A DNA stretch of 64,000 nucleotides, from NCBI GenBank assembly GCA_002221725.1, contig NJFT01000001.1, forward strand, positions 456,230 through 520,229, written 5' to 3'. Made by a program: the position numbers and the translations under genes. Origin of the DNA: Scedosporium boydii. Its lineage: Eukaryota > Ascomycota > Sordariomycetes > Microascales > Microascaceae. This document shows, in pieces, positions 1-9,874 of the stretch. Within the stretch, counting starts at the first letter, position 1, and every line of letters starts with the position of its first letter. The notes beneath the pieces were generated by a model. That model searched no databases and was not told the DNA's origin. It worked only from the letters and a program-made list of their open reading frames with translations.

Positions 1-180
1 TGCCAGTCGAACCGCCACCTCCGCAAACTTACAAGCTGCGAACTTCGTATCGTCCAGTTCATGAAGTCCCTGCATTTGTTCATATGAAATCGCGCCGCTC
101 TGAGGCAGAGTAATAGTGCCAGCCTGCGGAACATACACAGTTGAGAGTTGAGATATTGACCAAGAACTCTTCATAACACC

Positions 181-1328
181 ATGGCACCAGTAGGAGTTGC
201 GATTATTGGGAGCGGCATCTGGGTGAAGATGCACCACCTTGTAAGTCACTTGCTTGTTTCTGGGTCTAATACCTACAACATTCACTGACTAACACCACCC
301 ACACACTCATTCAGCCCGCCGTCCTTGCTTGCCGGGATCTCTCCCTCAAGGCCATCTACTCACGCACTCGCGCCTCCGCCGAAAAGGCCGTCGAAACTAT
401 CTCCGATGAGGCAGGACCCGATCCGGCTATCTACGCTTCCGATGCAGGGCCAGGTAAATCCTACGCCGATCTCCTTGCACGCTCCGATATCCAGGCTGTG
501 ATTGTTTGCATCAACATTTTGGACGGTCCTAGTTATGCTGCGGAGGCTCTCAGCGCAGGCAAACACGTCCTTTCAGAAAAGCCCATTGCTGCGAATCTTG
601 AAGCGGCGAGGAAGCTAATCGCACACTGGAAGGACGTGGTAGCTGGGGGCAAGAATGTGACGCTGAGCATCGCCGAGAACTTTAGATTCTTCGAGGCGGT
701 GAACTTCGCTGCTGAGGAGTCGAAGAAACTGGGAAAGTTGAACGGGTTCCAAGGCAGGATGTTTTTCCCTACAGCGCCGGACAGCCCCTGGATGACCGAT
801 TGGCGCCAGAAACCGGTGCACCAGGGGGGCTTCGTGCTCGACGCGGGAATCCACTTCATTGCCTACCTCCGCTCGGTCCTCGGCCGGGAGAACCCTCTCG
901 AGAGTGTCTCCGCCTTCACGGCGCAGGTGCAGCCTCACCTACCGCCGATTGATACGCTCCACGCCATCCTGCGAACCAAATCTGGCGTCGTTGGTTCTCT
1001 CTGTATCACCGCGGGAACGCTCTACCTCGATGGTGCCGAGACGTCCTTCTCGTTTGAGAATGGCGCCATCATTGCAGAGGCGGGCAAAGTCATTGTCAAG
1101 GCTCTTGACGAAGACGGAGACGAAGTTGAGACGGAGGAGGAGCAGTTTGATCTATCTACTTATGGCGTCGATGAGGAGGTGACTGCGTGGGCAGCGGGCT
1201 TGGTTGCCGGGAAGCCAAACCCGGCGCAGTCGGTCGAGGAGGCACTGGCTGATTTGGAGGTTATGGAGATGATGTTTGACAGTGGCAAGGAGAACGGAGC
1301 AGTGAAGAAGTTGAAGTATCAGTTGTAG
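181..1328 (+). CDS. Gfo/Idh/MocA-family NAD(P)-dependent oxidoreductase
   Basis: Two exons, 181-240 and 315-1328, are joined by a 74-nt intron (donor GTAAGT, acceptor TTCAG) and give 357 aa. The N-terminus VAIIGSGIW is the Rossmann nucleotide-binding loop. SEKPIAAN holds the EKP lysine typical of the family, and GGFVLDAGIHFI is the D-x-G-x-H stretch that supplies the catalytic histidine in the C-terminal domain. Family members oxidise or reduce sugar-like or dihydrodiol-like substrates with NAD(P). The substrate cannot be told from sequence. Length and domain order are normal, and no signal peptide is visible, so a cytosolic enzyme is likely. The ATG at 181 was chosen because it begins exactly at the Rossmann strand. 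It ends with TAG, which shows that TAG is a normal terminator in this genome. Confidence 0.9.
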
Positions 1329-1671
1329 TTGGTTTACATCTTGGATATCGCAGCAATTTGACAGGCAGAGAATCCTGCCATCCGGCTCAGAGAAATATTG
1401 AGACCTTGGTGACTTTGCTGCTCATAGAAGCTCCTATATCTGCATTTGAGTTAGATTATAGCGTCTTTGTGAACATTTCAATGATGGCGACGTTCAATAG
1501 CTCCTTCAACAAATTCCTGTGGAATGTTAGTTTGGAAGGAGCAATCCTGAATATGCTCTAAGCTATCTCAAGCCCAGCAAGTATTCGAAATCAACCCATC
1601 TTGATGAAATTTCCAACCCATGAAGATGATGGACATAATTTCGAATCTCGCTTCCTTCGAACCTGGGCGCA
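1329..1671. other. intergenic stretch, nothing recognised
   Basis: This is 3' flank of the oxidoreductase and 5' flank of the next gene. It is AT-richer than the genes on both sides. No RNA gene or repeat is seen. Confidence 0.5.
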
Positions 1672-2382
1672 ATGGACGAACCTAAAACGCCTCCCCTCAA
1701 GGCCACGGCTAGAGACTCAATATCGATTTCGCCACGCATAAGTGCCGAAGACGACGAGACGGCATCTTGCGAAACACCTCAACACTACCGATCTACGAGA
1801 ACAGCCCCCGCAGATAGGGATTTTATGCCGGACGAAGAAGACGATCCTTTCCAGTCCGAGAACACTCCGAGTCCGCAATTCAGCAAGGAAACAGCAGATG
1901 AATCTCCTTCTATTACGGCGCTTCGCCGCCGCCTACGGAGAACCCACTTCGATACCCGTTTAATGGACCGACCCATTGCTCGGCCGATGGGGCCCAGAGA
2001 CCCTCCTGTATCACCCCTGCGGCAGATGAGAAAGAGACATAGCGAACCTGGGGATACCGACACGATACGTGCCAATATTTCGAGCGGAGGACAGACACAG
2101 GTGGAGAGGCATCAGGGATTCTTTTCTGGGCCCTCGACGCGGCTAGTGGGACCGCGTCCGTTGGCATCGGGGGCAAGGAGCTTTGAGACTGCGGATGCGC
2201 CCGCAACTTGTTCGAGTTCCAGCATGGCTCAAAAGCAGGGGGAGGATGTCGAGAGGCCTATGCCTGTATGGGAGAGCCCCGACGAAGATGAGGAAAGCGA
2301 CAGTGGATCATCTACTCCCAAGGCATCGAGATTCAATCGACAAATTGAATGGGGTGACGATAGCAGGGCAGATGAGGGTTAG
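1672..2382 (+). CDS. hypothetical low-complexity protein
   Basis: One open frame of 236 aa that I do not recognise. The product is rich in S, P, T, D, E and R, with no membrane segment or known domain, so it is probably disordered. It carries SP/TP motifs (e.g. NTPSPQF, PVSPLRQ) that could be phosphorylated and an acidic run DEDEESDSGSS near the C-terminus. The open frame ends at GATGAGGGTTAG, and GTTAGT there could instead be a splice donor leading to an unseen exon, so the 3' end is uncertain. It lies in the same direction as its neighbours with ordinary spacing. Confidence 0.55.
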   Translation: MDEPKTPPLKATARDSISISPRISAEDDETASCETPQHYRSTRTAPADRDFMPDEEDDPFQSENTPSPQFSKETADESPSITALRRRLRRTHFDTRLMDRPIARPMGPRDPPVSPLRQMRKRHSEPGDTDTIRANISSGGQTQVERHQGFFSGPSTRLVGPRPLASGARSFETADAPATCSSSSMAQKQGEDVERPMPVWESPDEDEESDSGSSTPKASRFNRQIEWGDDSRADEG

Positions 2383-2880
2383 TACACCAAACACAACTAT
2401 GGTCTCTAAGGATAGTACTGGAAACGTTCTAGAAATAAAAGCGAGATATGATGTTCAAGACGGGAGATATTGAACTGAGGCCTCATCATCACTTACACCA
2501 AGATCCAAGGGACTGGAACCTACAGTTTATTATACCGAGAGAGTGGAAACAAAATCCCTGCTTCTGAATTTACAGCAACATTGAGAAGTTGATGCCTCCA
2601 TCTGTCATTTTGTTATCATTTTGGTAGGAAGCAATGATCTGCCTGTGAGGGAAGGTGCAATGGTGAAGATGCTCCTTGGGTTATCATATCGTCAAGGAAG
2701 GTGCAAGGCAATTCAATCAATGTGCTTGAAGATAATCCCAGCTTTTTATGACTATGACTCTAACCGATTTTTCTCTTCACTCTCACACTCTCTCACCTCC
2801 CAAGGACCAGGTTGGGAATATTCTTAAAACCAATCCCTGAAGCTTTACCTTCTCACGTGCTTAACACCACATAATTCAAT
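2383..2880. other. intergenic stretch, nothing firm
   Basis: Holds only short ORFs (e.g. 2621-2827) without protein-like composition. It could contain a 3' exon of the preceding gene or the promoter of the next one. A CT-rich tract lies at about 2766-2800, shortly before the start at 2881. Confidence 0.4.
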
Positions 2881-4495
2881 ATGGGTGATCAGGATGGCAG
2901 CAGCCCCCCTGCCTCAGAGAGGGCGCCTCCCTCGACATGGACTCGAAGTCCGATTGTTTCTGATCTCGAGACCTATTTTAGGACTTCAGGTTCACCTGCG
3001 GCGACTGCAACTCACGAGAATCAAGTGTCTTCTTCCCCACGGACTCCAGAGACCCTGCGAGGCGAAAACAGTGCCAAGAGCTCGTCCCCCGTTACAGCGA
3101 TCCGTAACGAACCAGCCAATAGCGCCCAGTCTCCCACCAACAGCCCTTTACGGTCGAGGCGTTTCGTCTTCAAGCGAAGGCCCTTATCAACGCATCAAGA
3201 AGGTGGCTCGCCGAATTCACCATCTAACGTCAGGACGTCCTCATCTCCGAGTGGACGCAGGCCTCTGCCACCTTTACCCGGCGATCCCCAACCGCGACGA
3301 CTACCTGTCCATCGACGTCGACCCAGTTTTCGGTATCCCGATCCGGATCTAGATTCGCAATCGCAACCTCAGCACGAGGGGCACGATCGTGACACCTTTT
3401 CAACCAACACACCTCGATCGCCAGTCGCCCACGTGGACCTTGTCTTGGGATTGTCCATGCCTCCCCCGCCCCCGCATGCGCAGAATTTCGGAGCGATGAA
3501 CGGTATGAACGGAGGTTCCATACCCGCCGGCATGGTTGGCATGCCAACTCCCGCCGGACACCAGTCCGAGCTAAATTACATCTACGGCCTTGTTGAGGAG
3601 CTCAGCAAGCAGCTTGCCGAGAATAGACGACAGACTGAAGAGATTGTTCTTGGTATTGGACGTGTTCGAAATAAGGCGCGAGCCCAGGCGCTCGGAAACG
3701 AAGAGCTTATCAACGTAGCTTCGGAGGAAATCAATGGTATGTCTCCCTATGCACCTACGACCTGAGCACCCCATCTATATGCTATTTTCCTAGCTAACTA
3801 AAACCCTCTTCACTCAACTAGGCCAAGAGAAGAACCTCGATAACTTCGTCTCAATCCTAACTGAGGCACTCGAGAAGGCTAAGTACAGTCGAGATGCCAA
3901 CGCCGCCCTTTTGAACGATTACGCCCGCACCATGGGCAACATGGTTCGCCAACTCCATGATTACAAGGCCAATCAAGTCGAAGAAATCGCCCGCTGGCAC
4001 CGATCCTATCGCAACCAGCTCGCCGAGGAGCGCGAGGAGAACGCGCGCTTGCGAGAACAGATCTGGGAGATGAACCACCGAGCGTCCCGCGCCAACCAGA
4101 TGCTGCGCGAGTTCAGGAACCGCTACGAGGAGAGCGAGGAGCGATGGAAGCGTCGTGTCGACCACGTCGCCGTTCGCCAGGAGATCCGTTTCTGGAAGCG
4201 AATGGCTATGCCAGAGATTCCCGATGATGACCCATATTGGAGCGATGATGATGACCTTATCGATATCAAGGAGAAGATGCGCCTTCGAGAGGTGGAGAAG
4301 CAGGCTAGGGAGCAGCAGGAGCAGATGGCTGCGCAGGAGCAGGAAGAGGCCGAGGGTCTGGACCTCTTGCCCCCGATTGGACATCCGTCTCAATCCAGCT
4401 CGTCTCAGGGTCAATTCGGCGGTGTGGCCATGCAGAGGGATGAAGTTCCCGCACGACCTGAGAGTGCTGCTAGCACTGGTTCTTCTGGCCAGTAG
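2881..4495 (+). CDS. conserved-looking coiled-coil protein of unknown function
   Basis: Exon 1 (2881-3736) and exon 2 (3822-4495) are separated by an 85-nt intron with donor GTATGT, branch site GCTAAC and acceptor CTAG, giving 509 aa. The first ~230 residues are Ser/Pro-rich and disordered. From about residue 235 onward the protein is highly charged and helical (QLAENRRQTEEIV; then a long E/R/K-rich coiled coil from about 290 to 440), followed by a DDDPYWSDDDDLIDI acidic patch and a Gln/Glu-rich tail. The coiled-coil half looks constrained while the N-terminal half looks free. The intron joins codon GGC in phase 1, which supports the model. I cannot assign a role. The ATG at 2881 is the first in frame. 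Confidence 0.8.
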
Positions 4496-5141
4496 GCCGA
4501 GCATCCCGACTATGCCTTGCTCTATAGTCGGGCCCTTGTCTTGGGACGTGCTGTCTTTCCTGCTTTCGTTATACCCCACCACCAAACATACGTCGACAGA
4601 GACGACTACGGAGAGTGTTTACTTGGGGCTTTGTTGTTAAAAGGTGCATTATGTCGCATTGCATCGCATCGCAAGGAGTTCGGAATTAGGGAAGTTTATG
4701 GACGGATGGAAACTGGAATGTCTGTTTTTAAAGGAAACCAACCCAAGGTTATGATATCCCCCATACCCATGGATTGTTTTATGTACGATAGGGATTTGAA
4801 CATTTTCTCGACAACCTTCTCTTCAAGTCTGGCAACTTTGCCATTAGGCATGACCGACCACCTCAGATTAAGGAGCATTCAATAATATTCAGTTCAAGCA
4901 AGGAATAGGCCGAGCTGAGAATTACTACTCGTATTTCTCACATAGGACAAGCTGCCCAACGGGCAAGAAGATGTGCTATCAGACATATAGATGTAGAAAG
5001 TAAGAAGCTATTGTAAACTAACTTGTAAAGCCATCAAGATCTGTTTAACACAAAGCAGTCCAATTTGAAAGATTCCGAAGTCGCGCCCCGTTTCAACGCC
5101 ATCTACTCCATCTACTTCATCGTCGGATCCTTCTGCATGTC
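4496..5141. other. convergent 3' region between coiled-coil gene and permease
   Basis: Two genes point at each other here, so this should hold both 3' UTRs. No coding or RNA signal was seen. Confidence 0.5.
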
Positions 5142-6981
5142 TCATGCTCCCTGGGCCCGCTTAGTGACTCGACCAGAGTCAACGTCAAGCTCCTCAATCG
5201 GCTTGAATACGGTCCACTTCTTCCTGTCAGGATTCTTCCGGTTCTTAAAGTAGTGCCAAAGGGAATTCCCAGCCCAGAGGGCCCAGGGCACCAGCATCCC
5301 AACGTTTTCCCGCATCACACTTGTGACGGTGACCTCGGCCCCCTGGAGGGGAAACACAGCCGAGAGAGGATTCGCGAGCAGGGCGAAGGTCCCGACGACG
5401 ATGGTAAAGTACGAACCCCACACGCCGAACGGGCTCGCAAATACCAGGGACCTCGAGGATACGTTGATGCGCTGAAGTGCACGGCGGTACCGGATATGCG
5501 AGACGGCGATGGCGATCCAGACGTAGAAGCCGAAGGTGGCAGCAATATTGAGCAGCCAATCGAAGATTTGGGCGCCTTGTGGAGCGGCATTGATGAAAGC
5601 CAAGAGGCCGGCAGAGAGGGCCAGGATCTGGGAGTAGTACGGGACCCCCCTCTTGTTGACTTTCGCCAGGATTGCCGGTCCGCATCCCTTGGCGCAGAGG
5701 GCTTGGAGAGCCCGCGAGGTGGCGAAGACGGCCATGTTGGCCATGGAGAGGAGAGCGGCGAGGATCACGGCGTTGAAGAAGTGCGCTAGGCTGGGGATGC
5801 CGGCGAGTTGGGCGGCGAGGGCGAAGGGGGAGTATTTGGCACCGTGGCCGGCTTGGCTGAGATCCGGGTGGTCGGAGGGCACGACGAGGCCGAGGCAGAA
5901 GACGCCGATGACGTAGAAGACGGCGATGCGGAAGAAGGCGAGATAGGTTCCTAGGGGCATGGCCTTTTCGGGTGTTTTGCATTCTCGGGCGGTCAGGGCG
6001 AGGAGTTCAGTTCCGTTATAAGACACTACATATATATATGTTAGGGATGTTCTCTCCTGGGTTATTCTTCTTCAGTGGAGATCTGGATGTTGACTTACTT
6101 CCAGCGACGCGGAATACGGCGAGGAAACCCGCAAATCCATTCTTGAACGCCGCTCCATTACGGTAATATTCAAACCCTAGAGGTTTTGGTTCTCTGCAGA
6201 CAAGAAATGCTAAGTTAGCGACTATACCCCCCCTTTGCTGTCGTAGATGTTCACCTGTCGGGAATACATACCTAGTATCTTGCGGAACGCCGCCCGAAGC
6301 GATGGTAAGAGCCACAAATATAAACACAGAGCAGGCCAGAACCTTGCCCACTCCGAGCCAGTGCTCTATTTCTCCAAAGACTTTCGATCCTAGGAAAGAC
6401 GCTCCAGAAATTCCAGCCAATATCGGCGCAACAGCATATTCGGGACGGAGATTGGGTATCCAAAATTGCAGCTGAGCACCCATGGTAGTCAGCTCGAAAG
6501 GGAGGACGGTGAGCCAGTTGAGCACGAACATCCAGCCGATGGCGAATCCCCAATGTTCGCCGAGGAAGCGGTCCGTATAATCATAGAAGGCTCCCGCGAC
6601 GGGAAACGTAGCTGGAGAATATTGATAAATGGGTAAGTTGTGTGAGCCATGGGCACATTAGAGGAGAAACGTACTGGCAAGTTCACCGAGGGAGCCCATG
6701 GTAGTACATATCATGAAGCCGACGACGGCATAGTTGAGAACGGCGTTACCGCCACCTCCTGAACTGAGAGCGGATCCCGAAGCAACAAAGAGGCCGGCAC
6801 CGATGGAACCGGCAAGAGAAAGAAAGACCATCTGGCGGTTGTCGATATTGCGGTGGAAGTTGGCCTCATTTTCATTTTCATTTTCGGCAGGGGAAGAATC
6901 GCCGCCTTCCGAGTCGCCGAGAGGGATTGGGACCATCTCGAAGAGTTCTGTGTCTTTACCTCTTGGGTCGGAAGTAGCCAT
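5142..6981 (-). CDS. amino-acid permease (APC superfamily, YAT-like)
   Basis: Four exons (6981-6675, 6611-6272, 6193-6099, 6025-5142) give 541 aa, and all three introns have GTACGT/GTATGT/GTAAGT donors. After an acidic cytosolic N-terminus comes MVFLSLAGSIGAGLFVASG, the first transmembrane helix with the permease signature. Further hydrophobic helices follow, including FAIGWMFVLNWLTVLPFEL and MSYNGTELLALTARE, the last corresponding to the conserved GTE(L) region. About 12 membrane segments are expected. Family members import amino acids across the plasma membrane by proton symport. Substrate range is not readable, though the small YAT-type layout is usual for fungal general or dicarboxylic amino-acid permeases. 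The C-terminus RVTKRAQGA is short. Confidence 0.9.
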
Positions 6982-7815
6982 CGTTTCTATATATTAGAAT
7001 AACAGGTCTATGGGCGATAACAAGAAGTGTGTGCGCTTTCTTGAGAGAAGGATAGGAAATGGGACGGCGTCCTGGCGTAGATAAAGCGACAAACCCTAGG
7101 AACTAGTGAAGGATAGAGCGTAAGCCAATACGCATAGCTAAGCAGACTTCTCCTCCTTCGCTCACGTCGAGAGACAGATGAAGGCGATGAATGGAGTGGG
7201 GTCCGTTGGTAGGAATAAGAATATCCGACATGTGAGGGCACCTAAGCATTCACTAAACATTGAAGACTCGCGCTACTTGTGTCTAGGCACATGTCGAGGG
7301 GGTTAGTTTCGTGGGAACATTGAATCGATCCGGGGTCGTCGAGGAACGTCAAAACTAGTAAGCCTCTTGGGAGTCTTGCCTGGAATGTCCATGAGTAGGT
7401 AGGCAGTGCCGCCAATCTGTCGGAAGCCGATGAAGTCTCGTCAACATCTTCAAGGGTATGATCGCGGTCGCCGCACTAGGCATATGGAGATGCTTCATAC
7501 TTCCGGGCTCCATCAGAGTAATAGTTACTAAGACTGCTAGCGTACAATAAGCATAGCACTTCCTATCGAGCTAAGAAGTATTCACAGGCATCTGCCTCTG
7601 AGAAGTTAAGGACTAGAGGCATCAAGCAGTCCGCATGACCCATTGTAGGGTTGAACCTTGAGAAGATGATACTCGTAAGCTGAACAGCAATCGCAGCACA
7701 GATTTGGTCATTCTTGAATTCCGAGTCCTAAGCCTAACCTACCCTACCAAAACACCTTTCAAAAGCAAACGCACCATGAAAGCAATAACGTAAGGATATA
7801 TCGTACATCTCATCA
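6982..7815. other. permease promoter / UBR7 3' region
   Basis: The permease promoter should lie just right of 6981, and the 3' UTR of the UBR-box gene just left of 7816. No gene was found. Short ORFs here lack codon bias. Confidence 0.45.
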
Positions 7816-9433
7816 TCAGTATCCACTCTGCTCCCTCCTCCCACCGGAGCCGTCCTGATCTTCACCTGAGCTAGACGCGGCAGCTGCGCGGCCAGCGTTC
7901 TTGATAGCTTCGTCGTCGCCTCGAAGCTTGGCGAAGTAGTCCTTGATGTCGTCGGCACCAATGGCTTTGCCACTACCGGCAAAGGCTTCGAAGAGGGGCT
8001 TCAATTTCTCCTTCATCATGTTGTAGGCCATGACACCTTCGATAGCTCTCACACGGTCAATATTCTTAAGCACGCTCTCGCCTCGTTCGTACAAGCTACC
8101 GCTTCCGTGTGTCGAAGCGCCGTTCTCGGAACCACCGTCCTCCGACAATGGTGGCTCGTAGATATCCTCCTCCTCTTTGAGTTGGGGGAATTGCTCCAAG
8201 TATACGCTGCATTCGCTACATTGGCATAGCTGTTCGCGGAAGTTTGCCTCGAAGAACAGGCTGAACCGGCCCGCCGGTGCTGGTGGGAGACGGTTGAGCT
8301 TGCAGTCAGAATCGGCGGAGCTTCGGCGCCGCTTATCAGGGGGATCTGCTTCGTCAACTTCGAGCTCGCTGGCCTTGCGTTTCTTGCACTCAGTGTTAGG
8401 CTCTGTGGTTTCCGGGATCGAGGCTGGCTGATTCGGCTGTCCCGATTCCTTGTCAAAGAAAACGGGCATTAGGAAGCCCTTGGTTCCAGCATATCGTTTG
8501 ATCCAAGGGTTCGACTCCACACATTTGTAACAGAAGAATCCCTCAAAAGATTCCTCGTTAGGAAAGCCAGGAGGCATAGGGGGATCTTCGGGGTCATCGC
8601 CCTCTTCTTTCTCCTCCTTCTTTCCCTTTGCGTCATCGAACCATTGCGGGCCGAGCCCTGTAAGGCATCCTGGATGGTACCAATCTTCGCCACAGCCGCC
8701 AGTCAGATGCGTCCCAAGACCAAGGCATTGGAACATTGTTCCCTTCTGTTGGAATGGGTCGTAATCGCAGGAGCAGCCACAGAAGCGGTTGCGGAAGTTC
8801 TGGTTGTAGACATTTGGGGCAGAGTGGGCGAACGGCTCTTCCGAATGTACGGTACCCTTCTTGCCCGTCTCTGGATTGGGTCGGAGTACACAGGGGCTCG
8901 TGGCAGGGAGACGTGTCGTGCCGCAATCGCATGTGAAGTTCCGTTTGGCAAATATTTCGACGAGGTTGTGGTCTCCATGGCATTGGATAGAGCAAGCGTA
9001 GCAGACACCGGCGGCTTCGTAGGGAGCGTTTACGTCCTCTGGGGCGGGATTGCAGGTAAGACACGAAAAGACACTCTGCTTGAGAGGGCCCAGCATATTC
9101 GTACACGAATCAAAAGCCTGAAAGATGTATGTCAGTCAACATTGGTCTGGGTGGCTTGTCGCAATCAAGGGACGTACGTATGGCATCGCTTCCCTGGCAT
9201 CGGCTTCAAGTTGCATTTGATCACGTATGAAGCTGAATCGGAGATTAGCTAACATGTCCACAACATGGAACAGTACTTGTGTATCAGAGGGATCAACGAA
9301 CTGATTATACTTACTCGGCCGCGGTCTGCGAGTCTTGAGATTGCGCCGAGACGCTGCTTGCGCGCGCATTGGCTGGGCTAGCCTCCGAGCCGGAGGCATC
9401 GCCTGCCTGAGAAGGATGGGGCGGGGGATCCAT
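7816..9433 (-). CDS. UBR7: UBR-box and PHD-finger protein (UBR7 / Mlo2-like E3 ligase)
   Basis: Three exons (9433-9315, 9232-9178, 9117-7816) give 491 aa. The second exon (DFIRDQMQLEADAREAMPY) is only 55 nt and fits in phase on both sides. The UBR zinc finger spans about residues 77-130 (CLTC, CYAC, CHGDH, CDCG). A PHD-like finger spans about 190-275 (CLGLG, CGEDWYHPGC, FCYKC). A second Cys pair, CQCSEC, and an acidic stretch come later. In animals UBR7 binds histones and can ubiquitylate H2B; fission-yeast Mlo2 is the fungal relative. Nuclear histone-linked ubiquitin ligase activity is inferred from the family. It is divergently paired with MCM2, which is also a histone-binding protein. Confidence 0.88.
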
Positions 9434-9874
9434 CACAGTTCGAATTCGTGATGACCGATAAGTTGATTCAGGACTAGTGAGGGATGTTGTGATGAAAGAG
9501 AGGTAAGAGAGTGTTGGATGCCTCATCAATTCGCTGGGAAGTTGAGCGCGTCGCATTCGCGCCTCCAGTGACCTGTGGGGCTAATTAAGGACGCCTGTCA
9601 CCAGGTGGCAATATTCAGCCCTGTTTAGTCAGCGATCCTGGCCTGAATTTCACGCGAAGACCAAATGAGGTTTGGCGCCACTTAACGCGTCGACGCGTTT
9701 CACGTTCCCCTCCACAGCGATTCGCGTTTCCTCTCCTGGCTTTCATGCAGAGATTAATTTGCCCAATCCCTTCCCCTCGTCTCAGAAGGTTGACCAGCTC
9801 CCTGTTTTGCGATCACATCTATTGCGGAATTTCGTGACTGATAGTCTTCGATCTGCCTTAGAGAATCAGTAACC
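9434..9874. promoter_or_regulatory. bidirectional promoter between UBR7-like gene and MCM2
   Basis: The 441 bp separate two divergent start codons (9433 on minus, 9875 on plus). The region is rich in CpG and contains the clustered cell-cycle type sites annotated separately at 9671-9698. Confidence 0.7.
9671..9698. promoter_or_regulatory. E2F-like palindrome plus two MCB boxes
   Basis: TTTGGCGCCA at 9671-9680 is an E2F-type site. ACGCGT occurs at 9685-9690 and again at 9693-9698, 8 bp apart. ACGCGT is the MluI cell-cycle box bound by MBF in yeasts, which drives G1/S genes including MCM genes. They sit about 180 bp upstream of the MCM2 start codon. The sites are seen directly; their use in this fungus is inference. 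Confidence 0.7.
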
